A stretch of DNA of 51,834 nt from Lysobacteraceae bacterium PS02340 (GCA_029959605.1 JASCOC010000020.1:1-51834); one strand, 5' to 3'; shown: positions 9,767-18,427, numbered from the stretch's first letter. The notes: generated by a model not told the origin, from the sequence alone. Translations and numbers: made by a program.

Positions 9767-9805
9767 GATGCGGGGCCTTGCCGCTCCGATGTCTGGCGCG
9801 CTTCC

Positions 9806-9845
9806 GTAGGATGGGTGGAGCGTAGCGAAACCCATCGTTGCGGGA
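9806..9845. repeat. GATGGGTGGAG...AGCGAAACCCATC repeat, copy 1
   Basis: An imperfect inverted repeat (ATGGGT at 9811-9816 pairs with ACCCAT at 9830-9835). A close copy lies at 48938-48969. In both places it follows a plus-strand gene and is followed within about 50 bp by a pyrimidine/purine hairpin repeat. Confidence 0.7.
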
Positions 9846-9891
9846 TGCTGCAGAGACGCTACGCTCAAAGCGCTATCTCGTCAGACTCCGC

Positions 9892-10034
9892 GCTGCCCTC
9901 ACCCCACCGATTGCTTCGCAATCGGTCCCCCCGTCTGCCGCCCCCCGGTCATGCGCAGCACGCATGGCGCTCCGCTGTGCGCGAGCCAGTGGCTCGCAAG
10001 CAGCACATCGTCGCCCCGCGCGGGAGAGGGGACG
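9892..10034. repeat. Pyrimidine/purine hairpin repeat, copy 2 (extended)
   Basis: Begins GCTGCCCTCACCCC, then a perfect 9-bp hairpin with loop TTC (9906-9926), then CCCCCC. The copy at 17254 has the same flanks but a different stem. The distal part holds more small hairpins (for example GCGAGCC/GGCTCGC near 9981-9997) and ends in GGGAGAGGGG. It fills the space between the convergent PAP2 and DUF2939 genes. No gene is visible in 9767-10067. Confidence 0.7.
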
Positions 10035-10067
10035 CGGGCGTCTTCTGCCGCAGGCAGGAGACGATCT

Positions 10068-10601
10068 TCAGAGGGGTAACCGGATGTCCGACAGCTTCCA
10101 GGTGAGCCCCTTGCGCGTCAGCACGAATTCGATCGGGCGATCGCGGTCGTCGCGCACCGTGGCGGTGAAACGCGAGGTCGAGTTGTAGCGATAGTGCGCA
10201 TCCGCGAGCGGCGGTTCGCGTTCGGCGTCGGGGCGGACCTGCGTCGGCGAGGCGCCGCCGGCGAGACTCCACAGCCGCTGGCCACGCATCAGCGCGCTCA
10301 GGCCGACCGGCGTCACCATCATGTCGACACCGGTGCCGGCCGCACTGCCCGCGAGCCGCAGACCGATCGCGCCGAGCAGGTTCGACTGCAGGTCCGGCCC
10401 GGCCTCGCGCACGATCGCGTCGGCCAGCTGCAGCCGCAGGCTTTCGCGCAGCGCGGGGAAATCGACCTGCTTCGACAGCGCCCGCGAATCCTCGTTGCGC
10501 ACGGCCTCGCGGATCGCGTGGACGGTCAGATACGGTCCGGCGGCCACGTAGCCGAGCAGCAGGACGAAAACCGCGAGGGTGAGCCAGCCGAGTCGCTTCA
10601 T
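10068..10601 (-). CDS. DUF2939 domain-containing protein
   Basis: A 177-residue protein with one N-terminal membrane anchor (residues 5-24), followed by a soluble domain that matches DUF2939 by its pattern GPYLTVHAIREAV and DFPALRESLR. The C-terminal part, with RYNSTSRFTATVRDD and ending near WKLSDIRLPL, is typical of the family. Function is unknown. It is probably periplasmic, anchored in the inner membrane. An alternative ATG four codons upstream (10613) is possible. It stands apart from the run of genes upstream (95-bp gap) and faces the PAP2 gene across a repeat. Confidence 0.75.
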   Translation of the reverse strand: MKRLGWLTLAVFVLLLGYVAAGPYLTVHAIREAVRNEDSRALSKQVDFPALRESLRLQLADAIVREAGPDLQSNLLGAIGLRLAGSAAGTGVDMMVTPVGLSALMRGQRLWSLAGGASPTQVRPDAEREPPLADAHYRYNSTSRFTATVRDDRDRPIEFVLTRKGLTWKLSDIRLPL

Positions 10602-10696
10602 CGCAGATCGCATCGAAGGGGAGGTCGCGATTGTCGGAGACGGCGGCGCAGTCCCTGCTGAACGACAACGCGCGTGCGCGACAGCGGCGCGCGGGA

Positions 10697-11383
10697 TCAG
10701 AACTCCAGATCCAGCGATGCGCAGAGATAGTCGACGAACGGCGCCAGCGTGACGAGGTCCGCGGCGATCGTCTGCCGCAACTTCGGGCCGGTCATCGTCT
10801 CGTCGTCGAGCGCGCGCCAGAACACCCAGTTGCGGTGCTTGAGGTCGTCGATGAATTCGAACTGCGGATCGAAACCGCGCGGCGGACGGACCAGCATCTC
10901 GCTGGTTTCGAATTCGAACTGCTTGCGCAGCTTGTTCGCGTGCGCGGCGGCCTTCCAGCTTTCCGGGTTGTCGACGATGAACTGCCGGACTTTCCGCTGG
11001 GTGTCCGATTCCGGGTGCCACAGGCCGGCGCCGACGAAGCTGCCGCCGGGTTGCAGATGCACGTAGAACGACGGCGCCGCAGTCTCGCGGCGGCGCTCGT
11101 GGAACAGGCGCGCACCCTGCCAGGTCTTGTACGGCGACTTGTCGTTGGAAAAGCGCGCATCGCGATGGATGCGGAACAGCGAACCGCCGACGGTGCGCGT
11201 GTCTGCGCGGAAATGCGGACTGACCGCGGCCACGTCCGGCTGCAGATCGCCGATCAGGCGCAGGAACGGCTGGCGCACGTGCGCCTCGTAGTCCTTGCGG
11301 TGTGCTTCGAACCAGGGCTTCTCGTTGTGGCGCGCCAGCGCGCGCAGGAACTTGAAGCTCTTGTCGCTGAAATACGTGGTCAT
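10697..11383 (-). CDS. DUF2461 (TIGR02453 family) protein
   Basis: A 228-residue protein of the DUF2461/TIGR02453 family: it starts with YFSDKSFKFLRALARHNEKP and carries the family signatures RIHRDARFSNDKSPYKT, FYVHLQPGG and GAGLWHPES. Biochemical function is unknown. The ATG at 11383 overlaps the sbcB stop as ATGA, so translation is coupled and the start is firm. It is the last gene of the long minus-strand run. The tie to sbcB could hint at a DNA-linked role but is not evidence for one. Confidence 0.85.
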   Translation of the reverse strand: MTTYFSDKSFKFLRALARHNEKPWFEAHRKDYEAHVRQPFLRLIGDLQPDVAAVSPHFRADTRTVGGSLFRIHRDARFSNDKSPYKTWQGARLFHERRRETAAPSFYVHLQPGGSFVGAGLWHPESDTQRKVRQFIVDNPESWKAAAHANKLRKQFEFETSEMLVRPPRGFDPQFEFIDDLKHRNWVFWRALDDETMTGPKLRQTIAADLVTLAPFVDYLCASLDLEF

Positions 11384-12852
11384 GCGGACTGGGTGGGCTG
11401 GGTGGGGGACGGATGCAGGCGGGTCTGCAGGCGCCGGCCCCAATCATCGAGGGCGTCGAGCAGGGGCAGACGCCGAGCGTCGGTGGGATCTTCGTCGCGC
11501 AGGGCGTCGATCTGCGTGAAGTAGCTGGCGAAATCCTGTTCGGCCTGCGTCGTGCCGGGCGCGAGGCGCGCGCGCCGGTAGTCATCCCAGCGAAGCTGTT
11601 CGTCGGGAGCCAGCGTGTCCGGCCAGTTGCGCGCGCGGTAGCGCAGCAGCAGGGCGTCGAGGCGTGGATCCTCGAAGCCGAAGTCGCGCGCGCCCAGCAG
11701 TGTCGGCGGCGTCGCGCGGACCTGGGCCATGCGTCGCTTGTCGCCGTCGCCGGCGAAACCGTCGTAGAGCGCGCCATCGGGATCGGAAGGCGCGAACTCA
11801 CGCTCGACCGCGAACACCTGGCGGATCTTCTCGGCCAGTGCTGGGCCGGCGGCGCGCAGCCGGGCGGCGCGTCGTTCGATGTCGGCCGGATCGATCGACA
11901 GCCGCTCGAAATCCGCCTCGCGCAGATGACTCCAGGCCACCAGCGCCGGGCAGCGGTTGCTGTGGACTTCCTTGAGTGGAATGCGCGCGACGTCCTCGGG
12001 CAGATCCTCGCGGCGCACGAAGACGCGCGCGGCGATCGCTTCGGCATCGAGGTCGAGCAGCCAGTCGGGATCGCCGTCGAGGTCGAACACCACGACGCGG
12101 CTGTCGATGCGCGGATGCCGCGCGATCGGCAGCACCGGCGCCGCGCACAGGCGCGCGGCCGGGTAGCGTTGCGACACGTGCAGCACGGGCGTCATCGCGA
12201 TGGTGTCGAGCATCGACGCGGCAAAGCGCTTGTCGCGGAGCTTCGCTGCGTAGTCCCACAGCCGCGGTTGCGCGGCCTTGAAGAGGCGCGCGAGACCGAT
12301 CAGCGCGCGCACATCCGACAGCGCCTCGTGCGCGTCACCGGTACGCACGTCATTGGCCGTCGCCAGATGCTCGAGCTTGAACGAAGTCGCGCCATCCTCG
12401 CGCGTCGGCCACACCAGGCCTTCGGGGCGCAGTGCATGCCACAGGCGCATCACGTCGAGCAGATCCCAGCGCGAATTGCCGCTGCGCCATTCGCGCTCGT
12501 AGGGATCGTGGAAATTGCGGTACAGGCCGAAGCGCACGAACTCGTCATCGAAGCGCAGCGAGTTGTAGCCCAGTGTGCAGGTCTTCGGCCGCGCCATTTC
12601 CTCATGGATTCGCGCGAACGCGTCGGCCTCGGGCATACCTGCGGTCAGCGCATGCTGCGGCGTGATGCCGGTGATCAGCGTCGCGATGGGCGAGGGCAGC
12701 AGATCGTCGGCAGGCCGGACGAAGAAGTCGATCGGCTCGTCGATTTCGTTGAGCTCGGCATCGGTGCGGATCGCGGCGAACTGGGCGATGCGCGTGCGGC
12801 GCGGGTCGGCGCCGAAGGTTTCCAAGTCGTAGAAGAGAAAGCTGTCGCTCAC
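11380..12852 (-). CDS. sbcB: Exodeoxyribonuclease I
   Basis: Exonuclease I (490 residues, E. coli about 475), a 3'-5' single-strand DNA exonuclease of the DnaQ superfamily used in mismatch repair and recombination. ExoI motif FYDLETFGADPRRTRIAQFA carries the metal-binding Asp/Glu; GYNSLRFDDEFVRFGLYRNF and AHEALSDVRALIGLA are the later DEDD motifs. It starts with GTG in a GTGA overlap with the kmo stop and ends in an ATGA overlap with DUF2461. It is therefore locked into the kynurenine operon although it has no metabolic link to it. Confidence 0.95.
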   Translation of the reverse strand: MSDSFLFYDLETFGADPRRTRIAQFAAIRTDAELNEIDEPIDFFVRPADDLLPSPIATLITGITPQHALTAGMPEADAFARIHEEMARPKTCTLGYNSLRFDDEFVRFGLYRNFHDPYEREWRSGNSRWDLLDVMRLWHALRPEGLVWPTREDGATSFKLEHLATANDVRTGDAHEALSDVRALIGLARLFKAAQPRLWDYAAKLRDKRFAASMLDTIAMTPVLHVSQRYPAARLCAAPVLPIARHPRIDSRVVVFDLDGDPDWLLDLDAEAIAARVFVRREDLPEDVARIPLKEVHSNRCPALVAWSHLREADFERLSIDPADIERRAARLRAAGPALAEKIRQVFAVEREFAPSDPDGALYDGFAGDGDKRRMAQVRATPPTLLGARDFGFEDPRLDALLLRYRARNWPDTLAPDEQLRWDDYRRARLAPGTTQAEQDFASYFTQIDALRDEDPTDARRLPLLDALDDWGRRLQTRLHPSPTQPTQSA

Positions 12853-14228
12853 ACCGGCACATCCGCCAGCGGCGTCAGCAGGTCGAGGACCTCGGCATCG
12901 ATCGCGGCCCAGTCCAGCGTCGACAGCGCGGCATGACCCGCCGTCGCGCGTTCGAGAATGCCGCGCTGGATATCGGTGCGCGTCATCGCCAGCGAGTAGG
13001 GAATGCGCATGAAGGTCACCATCGCGTAATGCGGCACGAAGCGGCCGGGGTGACGCGCCTGCAACGCCAGTTCCAGCTCACGCTGGAGCAGATAGTCCGC
13101 ATCGTCGACGCGGTCGCGCATCTCCAGGTAGTTGTCGAGCGCCATGCGCTGGATCGCCGCGGCATCTGGCTTGCGTTCGGCCTCGAAGGCGGCGAACGCG
13201 GCCGCGAGATCGTCATGCGCATCCAGCTGCCGCGCCAGCGCCACGCAATCCTCGAACGCGCAGTTCATGCCTTGGCCGTGAAACGGCACCATGGCGTGGG
13301 CCGCGTCTCCCAGCAGCACCGCGCGGCCGTCGAGATGCCAGCGGTCGAGATACAGCGTGGCCAGCTGGCCGACCGGGTTGGCCGCCCAGTCGCGATCGAA
13401 TTCGGGAATCAGGACCAGCGCGGACGGAAAGTCGCGCGCGAAGAACGCGCGTGCCGCATCGACATCACTTAGCTGGTCGAACGCGGGCCCGCCGTCCGCG
13501 CCGGCATGGTGCGGCAGGAACAGGGTGACGGTGAAGGTCTTCTCGTCATTGGGCAGCGCGATGCACATGTAATGCCCGCGCGGCCAGATGTGCAGTGCGT
13601 TCGGCTCGATCCGGAAACCGCCATCGGCGGTCGGCGGAATCTCGAGTTCCTTGTAGCCGTGGTCGAGGAAATCGCTGCGCTCGCCGAGGTCGCGCACGCG
13701 GTGCATGGCCGCGCGCAGCGCCGAACCCGCGCCGTCGGCCCCGACCAGTGCCTCGAACGGCACTTCGCGCGTGCTGTCGTCGCGCGGATCGCGGAACACC
13801 GCGCGGCGCGAATCGAAGTTCACCGCGTCCAGGCCGGCATCAAAATGCAGCCGCGCGCCGGCGGCTTCGGCCAGATCGAGCAGCACGATGTTGAGATCGC
13901 CCCGATGCACCGACCAGATGACTTCGTCGTCGTCGCGCCCGTAGCGCTGCAGCACCGGCTCGGTGTCGCCGACGTGGACCATGCGGCCGCGCATCATGAT
14001 CGCGTGGTGCATCACCGCGTCATCCGCATCGGCGGCACGCAACGCATGCCGGCCCCGTTCGGCCAGCGCCAGATTGATCGAACGGCCGCCGCCGTAGCCC
14101 TGCACGCGCGGATCGCCGCGCTTCTCGTAGAGGTCCACGTCCCAGCCGCGGCGCCGCAGCAGGATGCCGAGCAGGGCGCCCGCCAGGCCCGCGCCGATGA
14201 TCGTCAGGTGGCGTGGGGGTGCGGTCAC
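12849..14228 (-). CDS. kmo: Kynurenine 3-monooxygenase
   Basis: A 459-residue FAD-dependent hydroxylase converting L-kynurenine to 3-hydroxykynurenine with NADPH and O2. It shows the dinucleotide motif IIGAGLAGALLG at the N-terminus, YGGGRSINLALAERG, and the second FAD motif VLLGDAAHAMVPFHGQGMN, all typical of Kmo. The C-terminal part has the hydrophobic segment RFVPHYAMVTFMRIPYSLAM expected for membrane association or active-site closure. The GTG start overlaps the kynU stop as GTGA. With kynU and the genes upstream it forms the tryptophan/kynurenine degradation route. Confidence 0.95.
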   Translation of the reverse strand: MTAPPRHLTIIGAGLAGALLGILLRRRGWDVDLYEKRGDPRVQGYGGGRSINLALAERGRHALRAADADDAVMHHAIMMRGRMVHVGDTEPVLQRYGRDDDEVIWSVHRGDLNIVLLDLAEAAGARLHFDAGLDAVNFDSRRAVFRDPRDDSTREVPFEALVGADGAGSALRAAMHRVRDLGERSDFLDHGYKELEIPPTADGGFRIEPNALHIWPRGHYMCIALPNDEKTFTVTLFLPHHAGADGGPAFDQLSDVDAARAFFARDFPSALVLIPEFDRDWAANPVGQLATLYLDRWHLDGRAVLLGDAAHAMVPFHGQGMNCAFEDCVALARQLDAHDDLAAAFAAFEAERKPDAAAIQRMALDNYLEMRDRVDDADYLLQRELELALQARHPGRFVPHYAMVTFMRIPYSLAMTRTDIQRGILERATAGHAALSTLDWAAIDAEVLDLLTPLADVPV

Positions 14229-15502
14229 GCGTCGCGCCAGCGCGCCACGGTGCGCACGAAACGCAGCACGTCGGCATGGGTGTTGTAGAGCGGCGCGGGC
14301 GAGATGCGGATCACATCGGGCTCGCGCCAGTCGCCGAGTACGCCGTTGTCGGACAGGTATTCGAACAGCGCGCGGCCCTGCTCGCGTCCGCCGCGCACGC
14401 GCAGCGACAGCTGGGCACCGCGACGCGCGGCGTCACGCGGCGTGGCGATGTCGAGCACGTCGTCGAGCTGGCTGCGGATCAGCGTTTCCAGATAACCGGT
14501 CAGCGTTTTCGACTTCGCGCGCAGGGCCGGCATCCCGGCCTCGGTGAAGAGGTCCAGCGAGGCGCGCAGCGGCGCGAGGCCCAGGATTGGCGGATTGCTG
14601 AGCTGCCAGCCCTCGGCGCCCGGCGTGGGCTGGAAGTCGGGTCCCATGCGGAATCGCGTCGCCGCGTCGTGGCCCCACCAACCAGCGAAGCGCGGGCGGT
14701 CGGTCTGCGCATGTCGCGCGTGCACGAATGCGCCCGCCACCGCGCCCGGACCGCTGTTGAGGTACTTGTAGTGGCACCACACGGCGAAGTCGGCATCGCT
14801 GTCGTGCAGCTGCAGCGGCAGATTGCCGGCCGCGTGCGCGAGATCGAACCCGACGACCGCGCCGGCGGCATGTCCGAGGCGCACGATCTCCGCGAGATCG
14901 AAGGCCTCGCCGGTGCGGTACTGCACGCCCGGCCACAGCACCAGCGCAACGCGGTGGCCGTGTTGTTCGATGGCAGCAGCGATCGCGTCCATGCCGAACA
15001 GCCCGTCGGCACCGGGCTGCACTTCGATCAGGTCGGTCGCCGGGTCGAAGCCGTGGAAGCGCACCTGCGATTCGAGTGCGTAACGATCGGACGGGAACGC
15101 GCCGGCCTCCATCAGGATCGCCGGACGCTCTGCGGTCGGGCGGTAGAAGCCGACCATCAGGAAATGCAGGTTCGCGGTCAGCGAGTTCATCGCGACCACT
15201 TCCTCGGGCTGCGCGCCGACGATCTCCGCCAGCTGCGCGCCGACCAGACCGTGATACGTCATCCACTGCGAATTGCCGCGGAAATGGCCTTCGACGGCCT
15301 CCATCGCCCACTTGTCGAGGACGTCCTCGACCTGCGCGCGTGCGCCGCGCGGCTGCAGACCGAGCGAGTTGCCGACGAAGTACGCCTGTTCCACGTCGCC
15401 GAAACGCGGCAGATGGAACTGGGCGCGGAAGCGCTGCAGCGGATCGGCGGCGTCGGCGGAGGCGGCGTAGTCGTCGGAAAACAGCGTGTGCGGATCGGTC
15501 AT
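14225..15502 (-). CDS. kynU: Kynureninase
   Basis: A 425-residue PLP-dependent hydrolase cleaving 3-hydroxykynurenine to 3-hydroxyanthranilate and alanine. Signatures include YFVGNSLGLQPRGAR near the N-terminus, VGFDLAHAAGNLPLQLHD, and the PLP-lysine segment WCHYKYLNSGPGAVAG. The start at 15502 (MTDPHTLFSDDYAA) fits known family N-termini; a start 13 codons upstream is possible. It overlaps kmo by four bases and lies 72 bp downstream of the ACMS decarboxylase gene. Confidence 0.96.
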   Translation of the reverse strand: MTDPHTLFSDDYAASADAADPLQRFRAQFHLPRFGDVEQAYFVGNSLGLQPRGARAQVEDVLDKWAMEAVEGHFRGNSQWMTYHGLVGAQLAEIVGAQPEEVVAMNSLTANLHFLMVGFYRPTAERPAILMEAGAFPSDRYALESQVRFHGFDPATDLIEVQPGADGLFGMDAIAAAIEQHGHRVALVLWPGVQYRTGEAFDLAEIVRLGHAAGAVVGFDLAHAAGNLPLQLHDSDADFAVWCHYKYLNSGPGAVAGAFVHARHAQTDRPRFAGWWGHDAATRFRMGPDFQPTPGAEGWQLSNPPILGLAPLRASLDLFTEAGMPALRAKSKTLTGYLETLIRSQLDDVLDIATPRDAARRGAQLSLRVRGGREQGRALFEYLSDNGVLGDWREPDVIRISPAPLYNTHADVLRFVRTVARWRDA

Positions 15503-15574
15503 GGACTTCGTTCGGTCGACGGTCGCGCGGATGCGCGACACAGGAAAAGGGGAGGGGGCGCCGCGATCACGCGA

Positions 15575-16585
15575 TCACACGAAGCGGCTGGGCGACAGCC
15601 CCAGCCATTCGAGCGCGGTGCCGTGATACAGGCGCGCCCGGGACGCATCATCGAGCGGGATTTCTTCGATGCCGGCGCCCGGTACCTGTTCGCCGAGCGG
15701 GAACGGGTAGTCGGTGCCGAGCATCACCCGGTCCGCGCCGCAGGTGTCGAGCAGATACTGCAGCGCCCGGGGATCGGCCACCCAGGAATCGAAGTACAGC
15801 TGCTTGAGGTAGCCGCGCGGATTGTGCGGATTGTCGGTGGCGACGAGATCGGGCCGCATGTTGAAGCCGTGTTCGATGCGGCCGATCGTGTACGGAAAGC
15901 TGCCGCCGCCATGCGCCATGCAGATCTTGAGTTTGGGCAGCCGCTGCAGCACGCCGCCGAACACCAGGCAACACGCCGCGCGCGACTGTTCGGCCGGCAT
16001 GCCCACCAGCCACGGCAGCCAGTATTTGGGCATCGACTCGGTGCCCATCATGTCCCAGGGATGCACCAGGATGGCGGCGCCGAGATCGGCCGCGGCTTCG
16101 AAGAACGGGAAGAGTTCCGGCGCGTCGAGATTCCAGTCGCCGATGTGGCTGCCGATCTGCACGCCCTGCAGGCCGAGCTGGTCGACGCAGCGCTCGAGTT
16201 CCTGGATCGCCAGTCGCGGCGACTGCATCGGCACCGTGCCGATGCCGGCGTAATGGCGCGGATGCGCGGCGACTGTCGCGGCCATGTGGTCGTTGAGCGA
16301 CTGGTGCAGTTCCAGCGCGTGCGCAGGCTTGGCCCAGTAACTGAACATCACCGGCACCGTGCTGATCACCTGCACCTGCACGCCGAAACGCGCGTAGTCG
16401 TCGATGCGCTCGCGCGCGTCCCAGGTCTTGGACCAGATCTCGCGGAAGAAACGCCCGTCCTTGTAGATGCGGTGGCGGCCGTCGTCGGTGTGGTGGATCA
16501 CCGGGAACCGCGGCTCGCCGTACTTCGATGCCAGATCGGGCCAATCGCGCGGCAGGTAATGGGCGTGGATGTCGATCTTCAGCAT
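15575..16585 (-). CDS. 2-amino-3-carboxymuconate-6-semialdehyde decarboxylase (ACMSD)
   Basis: A 336-residue zinc amidohydrolase-superfamily decarboxylase that removes CO2 from 2-amino-3-carboxymuconate semialdehyde, diverting it from quinolinate formation. The metal motif HxH is in MLKIDIHAHYLP (His7, His9). Later markers are QIGSHIGDWNLD, LVHPWDM, CMAHGGGSFPY and GTDYPFPLGE, whose Asp is a metal ligand. The start at 16585 matches family N-termini. On the minus strand TAGGAT lies seven bases upstream of the ATG, so an internal promoter is conceivable. The 78-bp gap to the dioxygenase gene is the largest within the kynurenine group. Confidence 0.95.
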   Translation of the reverse strand: MLKIDIHAHYLPRDWPDLASKYGEPRFPVIHHTDDGRHRIYKDGRFFREIWSKTWDARERIDDYARFGVQVQVISTVPVMFSYWAKPAHALELHQSLNDHMAATVAAHPRHYAGIGTVPMQSPRLAIQELERCVDQLGLQGVQIGSHIGDWNLDAPELFPFFEAAADLGAAILVHPWDMMGTESMPKYWLPWLVGMPAEQSRAACCLVFGGVLQRLPKLKICMAHGGGSFPYTIGRIEHGFNMRPDLVATDNPHNPRGYLKQLYFDSWVADPRALQYLLDTCGADRVMLGTDYPFPLGEQVPGAGIEEIPLDDASRARLYHGTALEWLGLSPSRFV

Positions 16586-16663
16586 GGCCGTCATCCTAGA
16601 CGACCGGCCCGTGCCGATCACGCCGCAGGCGCACAGCGGGTTCAGGGGAGACGGATGCGGGCG

Positions 16664-17212
16664 TCAGGTGATATCGGCCAGCGTGTCCGGATCGGGATCG
16701 TAGCGGGCAGGGCGGGGGTTGAGATGGCTGCAGGCGTCGCAGGTGCGATGTTCGATGGACCCGTAGAAGCGGTCGAACACGGGCGGGAAATCCTGTTCGA
16801 TGTCGTGCAGATGGAAGTACTGCTCGAACAACTTGTGGTTGCAGCGTTCGCAGAACCACAGCAGGCCGTCCTGTTCGTGCGGCAGGCGCTTGCGCTCGAT
16901 GACCAGGCCGATCGAATCCGGCCCGCGCTGCGGCGAGTGCGGCACTCTGGGCGGCAGCAGGAAGGTCTCGCCGGCGCAGATCGGGATGTCGCGTGGACGG
17001 CCGTCTTCCTGGATGCGCAGCACCATCTCGCCTTCGAGCTGGTGGAACCACTCGGGGCCTTCTTCCCAGTGGTAATCGGTGCGCGCATTCGGCCCGCCGA
17101 CGACCATGACGATGAAGTCGCCGTCGTAGATGCACTTGTTGCCGACCGGCGGCTTGAGCAGATGGCGGTGTTCGTCGATCCACTTCTGGAAGTTCAGCGG
17201 TCCGGGGATCAT
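16664..17212 (-). CDS. 3-hydroxyanthranilate 3,4-dioxygenase
   Basis: A 182-residue cupin dioxygenase (nbaC/HAAO type) opening the ring of 3-hydroxyanthranilate. Iron ligands are His48, Glu54 and His92, with the same spacing as the characterised bacterial enzyme; substrate arginines correspond to Arg44 and Arg96. The C-terminal rubredoxin-like iron site has both pairs, CERC and CDAC. AAAGGAG, the Shine-Dalgarno for this gene, lies in the last codons of the RidA gene, only four bases upstream of the gap, so translation is coupled. It feeds ACMS to the decarboxylase encoded next. Confidence 0.96.
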   Translation of the reverse strand: MIPGPLNFQKWIDEHRHLLKPPVGNKCIYDGDFIVMVVGGPNARTDYHWEEGPEWFHQLEGEMVLRIQEDGRPRDIPICAGETFLLPPRVPHSPQRGPDSIGLVIERKRLPHEQDGLLWFCERCNHKLFEQYFHLHDIEQDFPPVFDRFYGSIEHRTCDACSHLNPRPARYDPDPDTLADIT

Positions 17213-17216
17213 CGGT

Positions 17217-17753
17217 TCACTCCTTTCGCACGTGTGGCGGATGGCCGGCGTCCGCTGCCCTCACCCCACCATCGGCTCCGCCGATGGTCCCCCCCTCTCC
17301 CGCTGTGCGGGCGAGAGGCATCGGTGGCGCGCGGTCTGCAACCGCGACGCACTTGAGTTCGATCGCGATGGGTGTCGGCAACGCGTCGATGCCCAGCGTC
17401 GTGCGGCAGGGTGCGGTCGCGGGATCGGGGAAATACTCGGCCCAGACCGCGTTGTAGCCGGCGAAATCACCGGCCATGTCGGTGAGGTAGACGGTCACGT
17501 CGACGAGGTCTTCCCAGCGTGCGCCGCTGGCGTCGAGCACGGCGCGCACGTTGGCGAAGACCGCATGTGTCTGCGCGGCGATGTCGTGTTCGACGACACG
17601 CCCGTCCGCATCCAGCACGTCGCCGGGCACGGAATCCGTGGCCGGGTCACGCGGACCGATGCCCGACAGGAACAACAGGCCGCCGGCGCGGCGCGCATGC
17701 GGGTAGCGGCCGACGGGCCGCGGCGCCGCACTGGCCTGGACGGCCTCAGCCAT
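17217..17753 (-). CDS. RidA-family protein, probable 2-aminomuconate deaminase
   Basis: A 178-residue RidA/YjgF-family protein. The core (residues 1-140) has the usual length, [13 protein letters not shown], and the conserved arginine in [11 protein letters not shown] (Arg117). In kynurenine clusters this family supplies 2-aminomuconate deaminase (AmnD/NbaF type), which fits the neighbours. The start is the ATG at 17753; a GTG just upstream is also in frame. It overlaps the carbonic anhydrase gene by eight bases. The odd part is the C-terminus: about 38 residues beyond the family end, of which roughly 146-166 are encoded by a hairpin repeat (17254-17318). The tail is Gly/Ala/Pro-rich and probably disordered. 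Confidence 0.85.
   Translation of the reverse strand: MAEAVQASAAPRPVGRYPHARRAGGLLFLSGIGPRDPATDSVPGDVLDADGRVVEHDIAAQTHAVFANVRAVLDASGARWEDLVDVTVYLTDMAGDFAGYNAVWAEYFPDPATAPCRTTLGIDALPTPIAIELKCVAVADRAPPMPLARTAGEGGTIGGADGGVRAADAGHPPHVRKE
17254..17318. repeat. Pyrimidine/purine hairpin repeat, copy 3, inside the RidA coding region
   Basis: Begins GCTGCCCTCACCCC, then a perfect 9-bp stem with loop TCC (17268-17288), then CCCCCC and a second hairpin CTCTCCCGC/GCGGGCGAGAG. Flanks match the copy at 9892 but the stem bases differ with pairing kept. It lies entirely inside the 3' end of the RidA gene and is open in that frame. Confidence 0.75.
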
Positions 17754-18420
17754 CACGCCGGCCCTGGGCGGCGACGCGTGCGATGTCGGCGACGGCGGCC
17801 TCGTAGGCGGGGCCGATGTCGTCGTGCGAAGTCACGTCCATGCCGAGCTCGCGCACGCGGCCATCGCCGAGCGCGTAAACCCAGCCGTGCACGGCGAGCT
17901 TCTGTCCACGCGCCCAGGCATCGCGCACGACGGTGGTCTGGCAGATGTTGAGCGCCTGCTCGACCGCGTTGAGTTCGCACAGCCGCGCGTGGCGCAGGCT
18001 GGTGTCCTCGACCGTGGACAGCAGCGCGCCGTGCTTGTGGTTGACGTCGGCGACGTGGCGCAGCCAGTTGTCGGCCAGACCGACGCGCGCGCCGGTCATC
18101 GCCGCGTGCACGCCGCCGCAGCCGTAATGGCCGACCAGCAGGATGTGTTCGACCTTGAGCACGTCGACGGCGAACTGGATCACCGACAGCGCGTTGAGAT
18201 CGCCGTGCGAGAGCACGTTGGCGATGTTGCGGTGGACGAAGACCTCGCCCGGGTCGAGCCCGAGGATCTGGTTCGCCGGCACGCGCGAGTCGGAGCAGCC
18301 GATCCACAGATAGCGCGGGATCTGCTGGTTCTCCAGACGGTGGAAGAAATCCGGGTCCTCGCGCACGGCGCGCTCGGCCCAGTCACGGTTGTTCTGCAGA
18401 AGATTGTCGAGTTCGCCCAT
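17746..18420 (-). CDS. can: Beta-class carbonic anhydrase
   Basis: A 224-residue beta-carbonic anhydrase (E. coli Can is 220) interconverting CO2 and bicarbonate. Zinc ligands are Cys42, His98 and Cys101 with the Asp44-Arg46 dyad (GCSDSRVPA and VGHYGCGG), at the same residue numbers as E. coli Can. It sits between the aminomuconate semialdehyde dehydrogenase gene (7-bp gap) and the RidA gene (8-bp overlap), so it is expressed with the kynurenine enzymes. A link to the CO2 released by ACMS decarboxylase is possible but inferred. Confidence 0.96.
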   Translation of the reverse strand: MGELDNLLQNNRDWAERAVREDPDFFHRLENQQIPRYLWIGCSDSRVPANQILGLDPGEVFVHRNIANVLSHGDLNALSVIQFAVDVLKVEHILLVGHYGCGGVHAAMTGARVGLADNWLRHVADVNHKHGALLSTVEDTSLRHARLCELNAVEQALNICQTTVVRDAWARGQKLAVHGWVYALGDGRVRELGMDVTSHDDIGPAYEAAVADIARVAAQGRRDG

Positions 18421-18427
18421 GTTGCGA

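Noticed and set aside
14213..17356. A 1047-residue open frame on the plus strand across kynU, ACMSD and the dioxygenase
   Set aside because: Same reason: it is a shadow of three genuine minus-strand genes with intact catalytic motifs.
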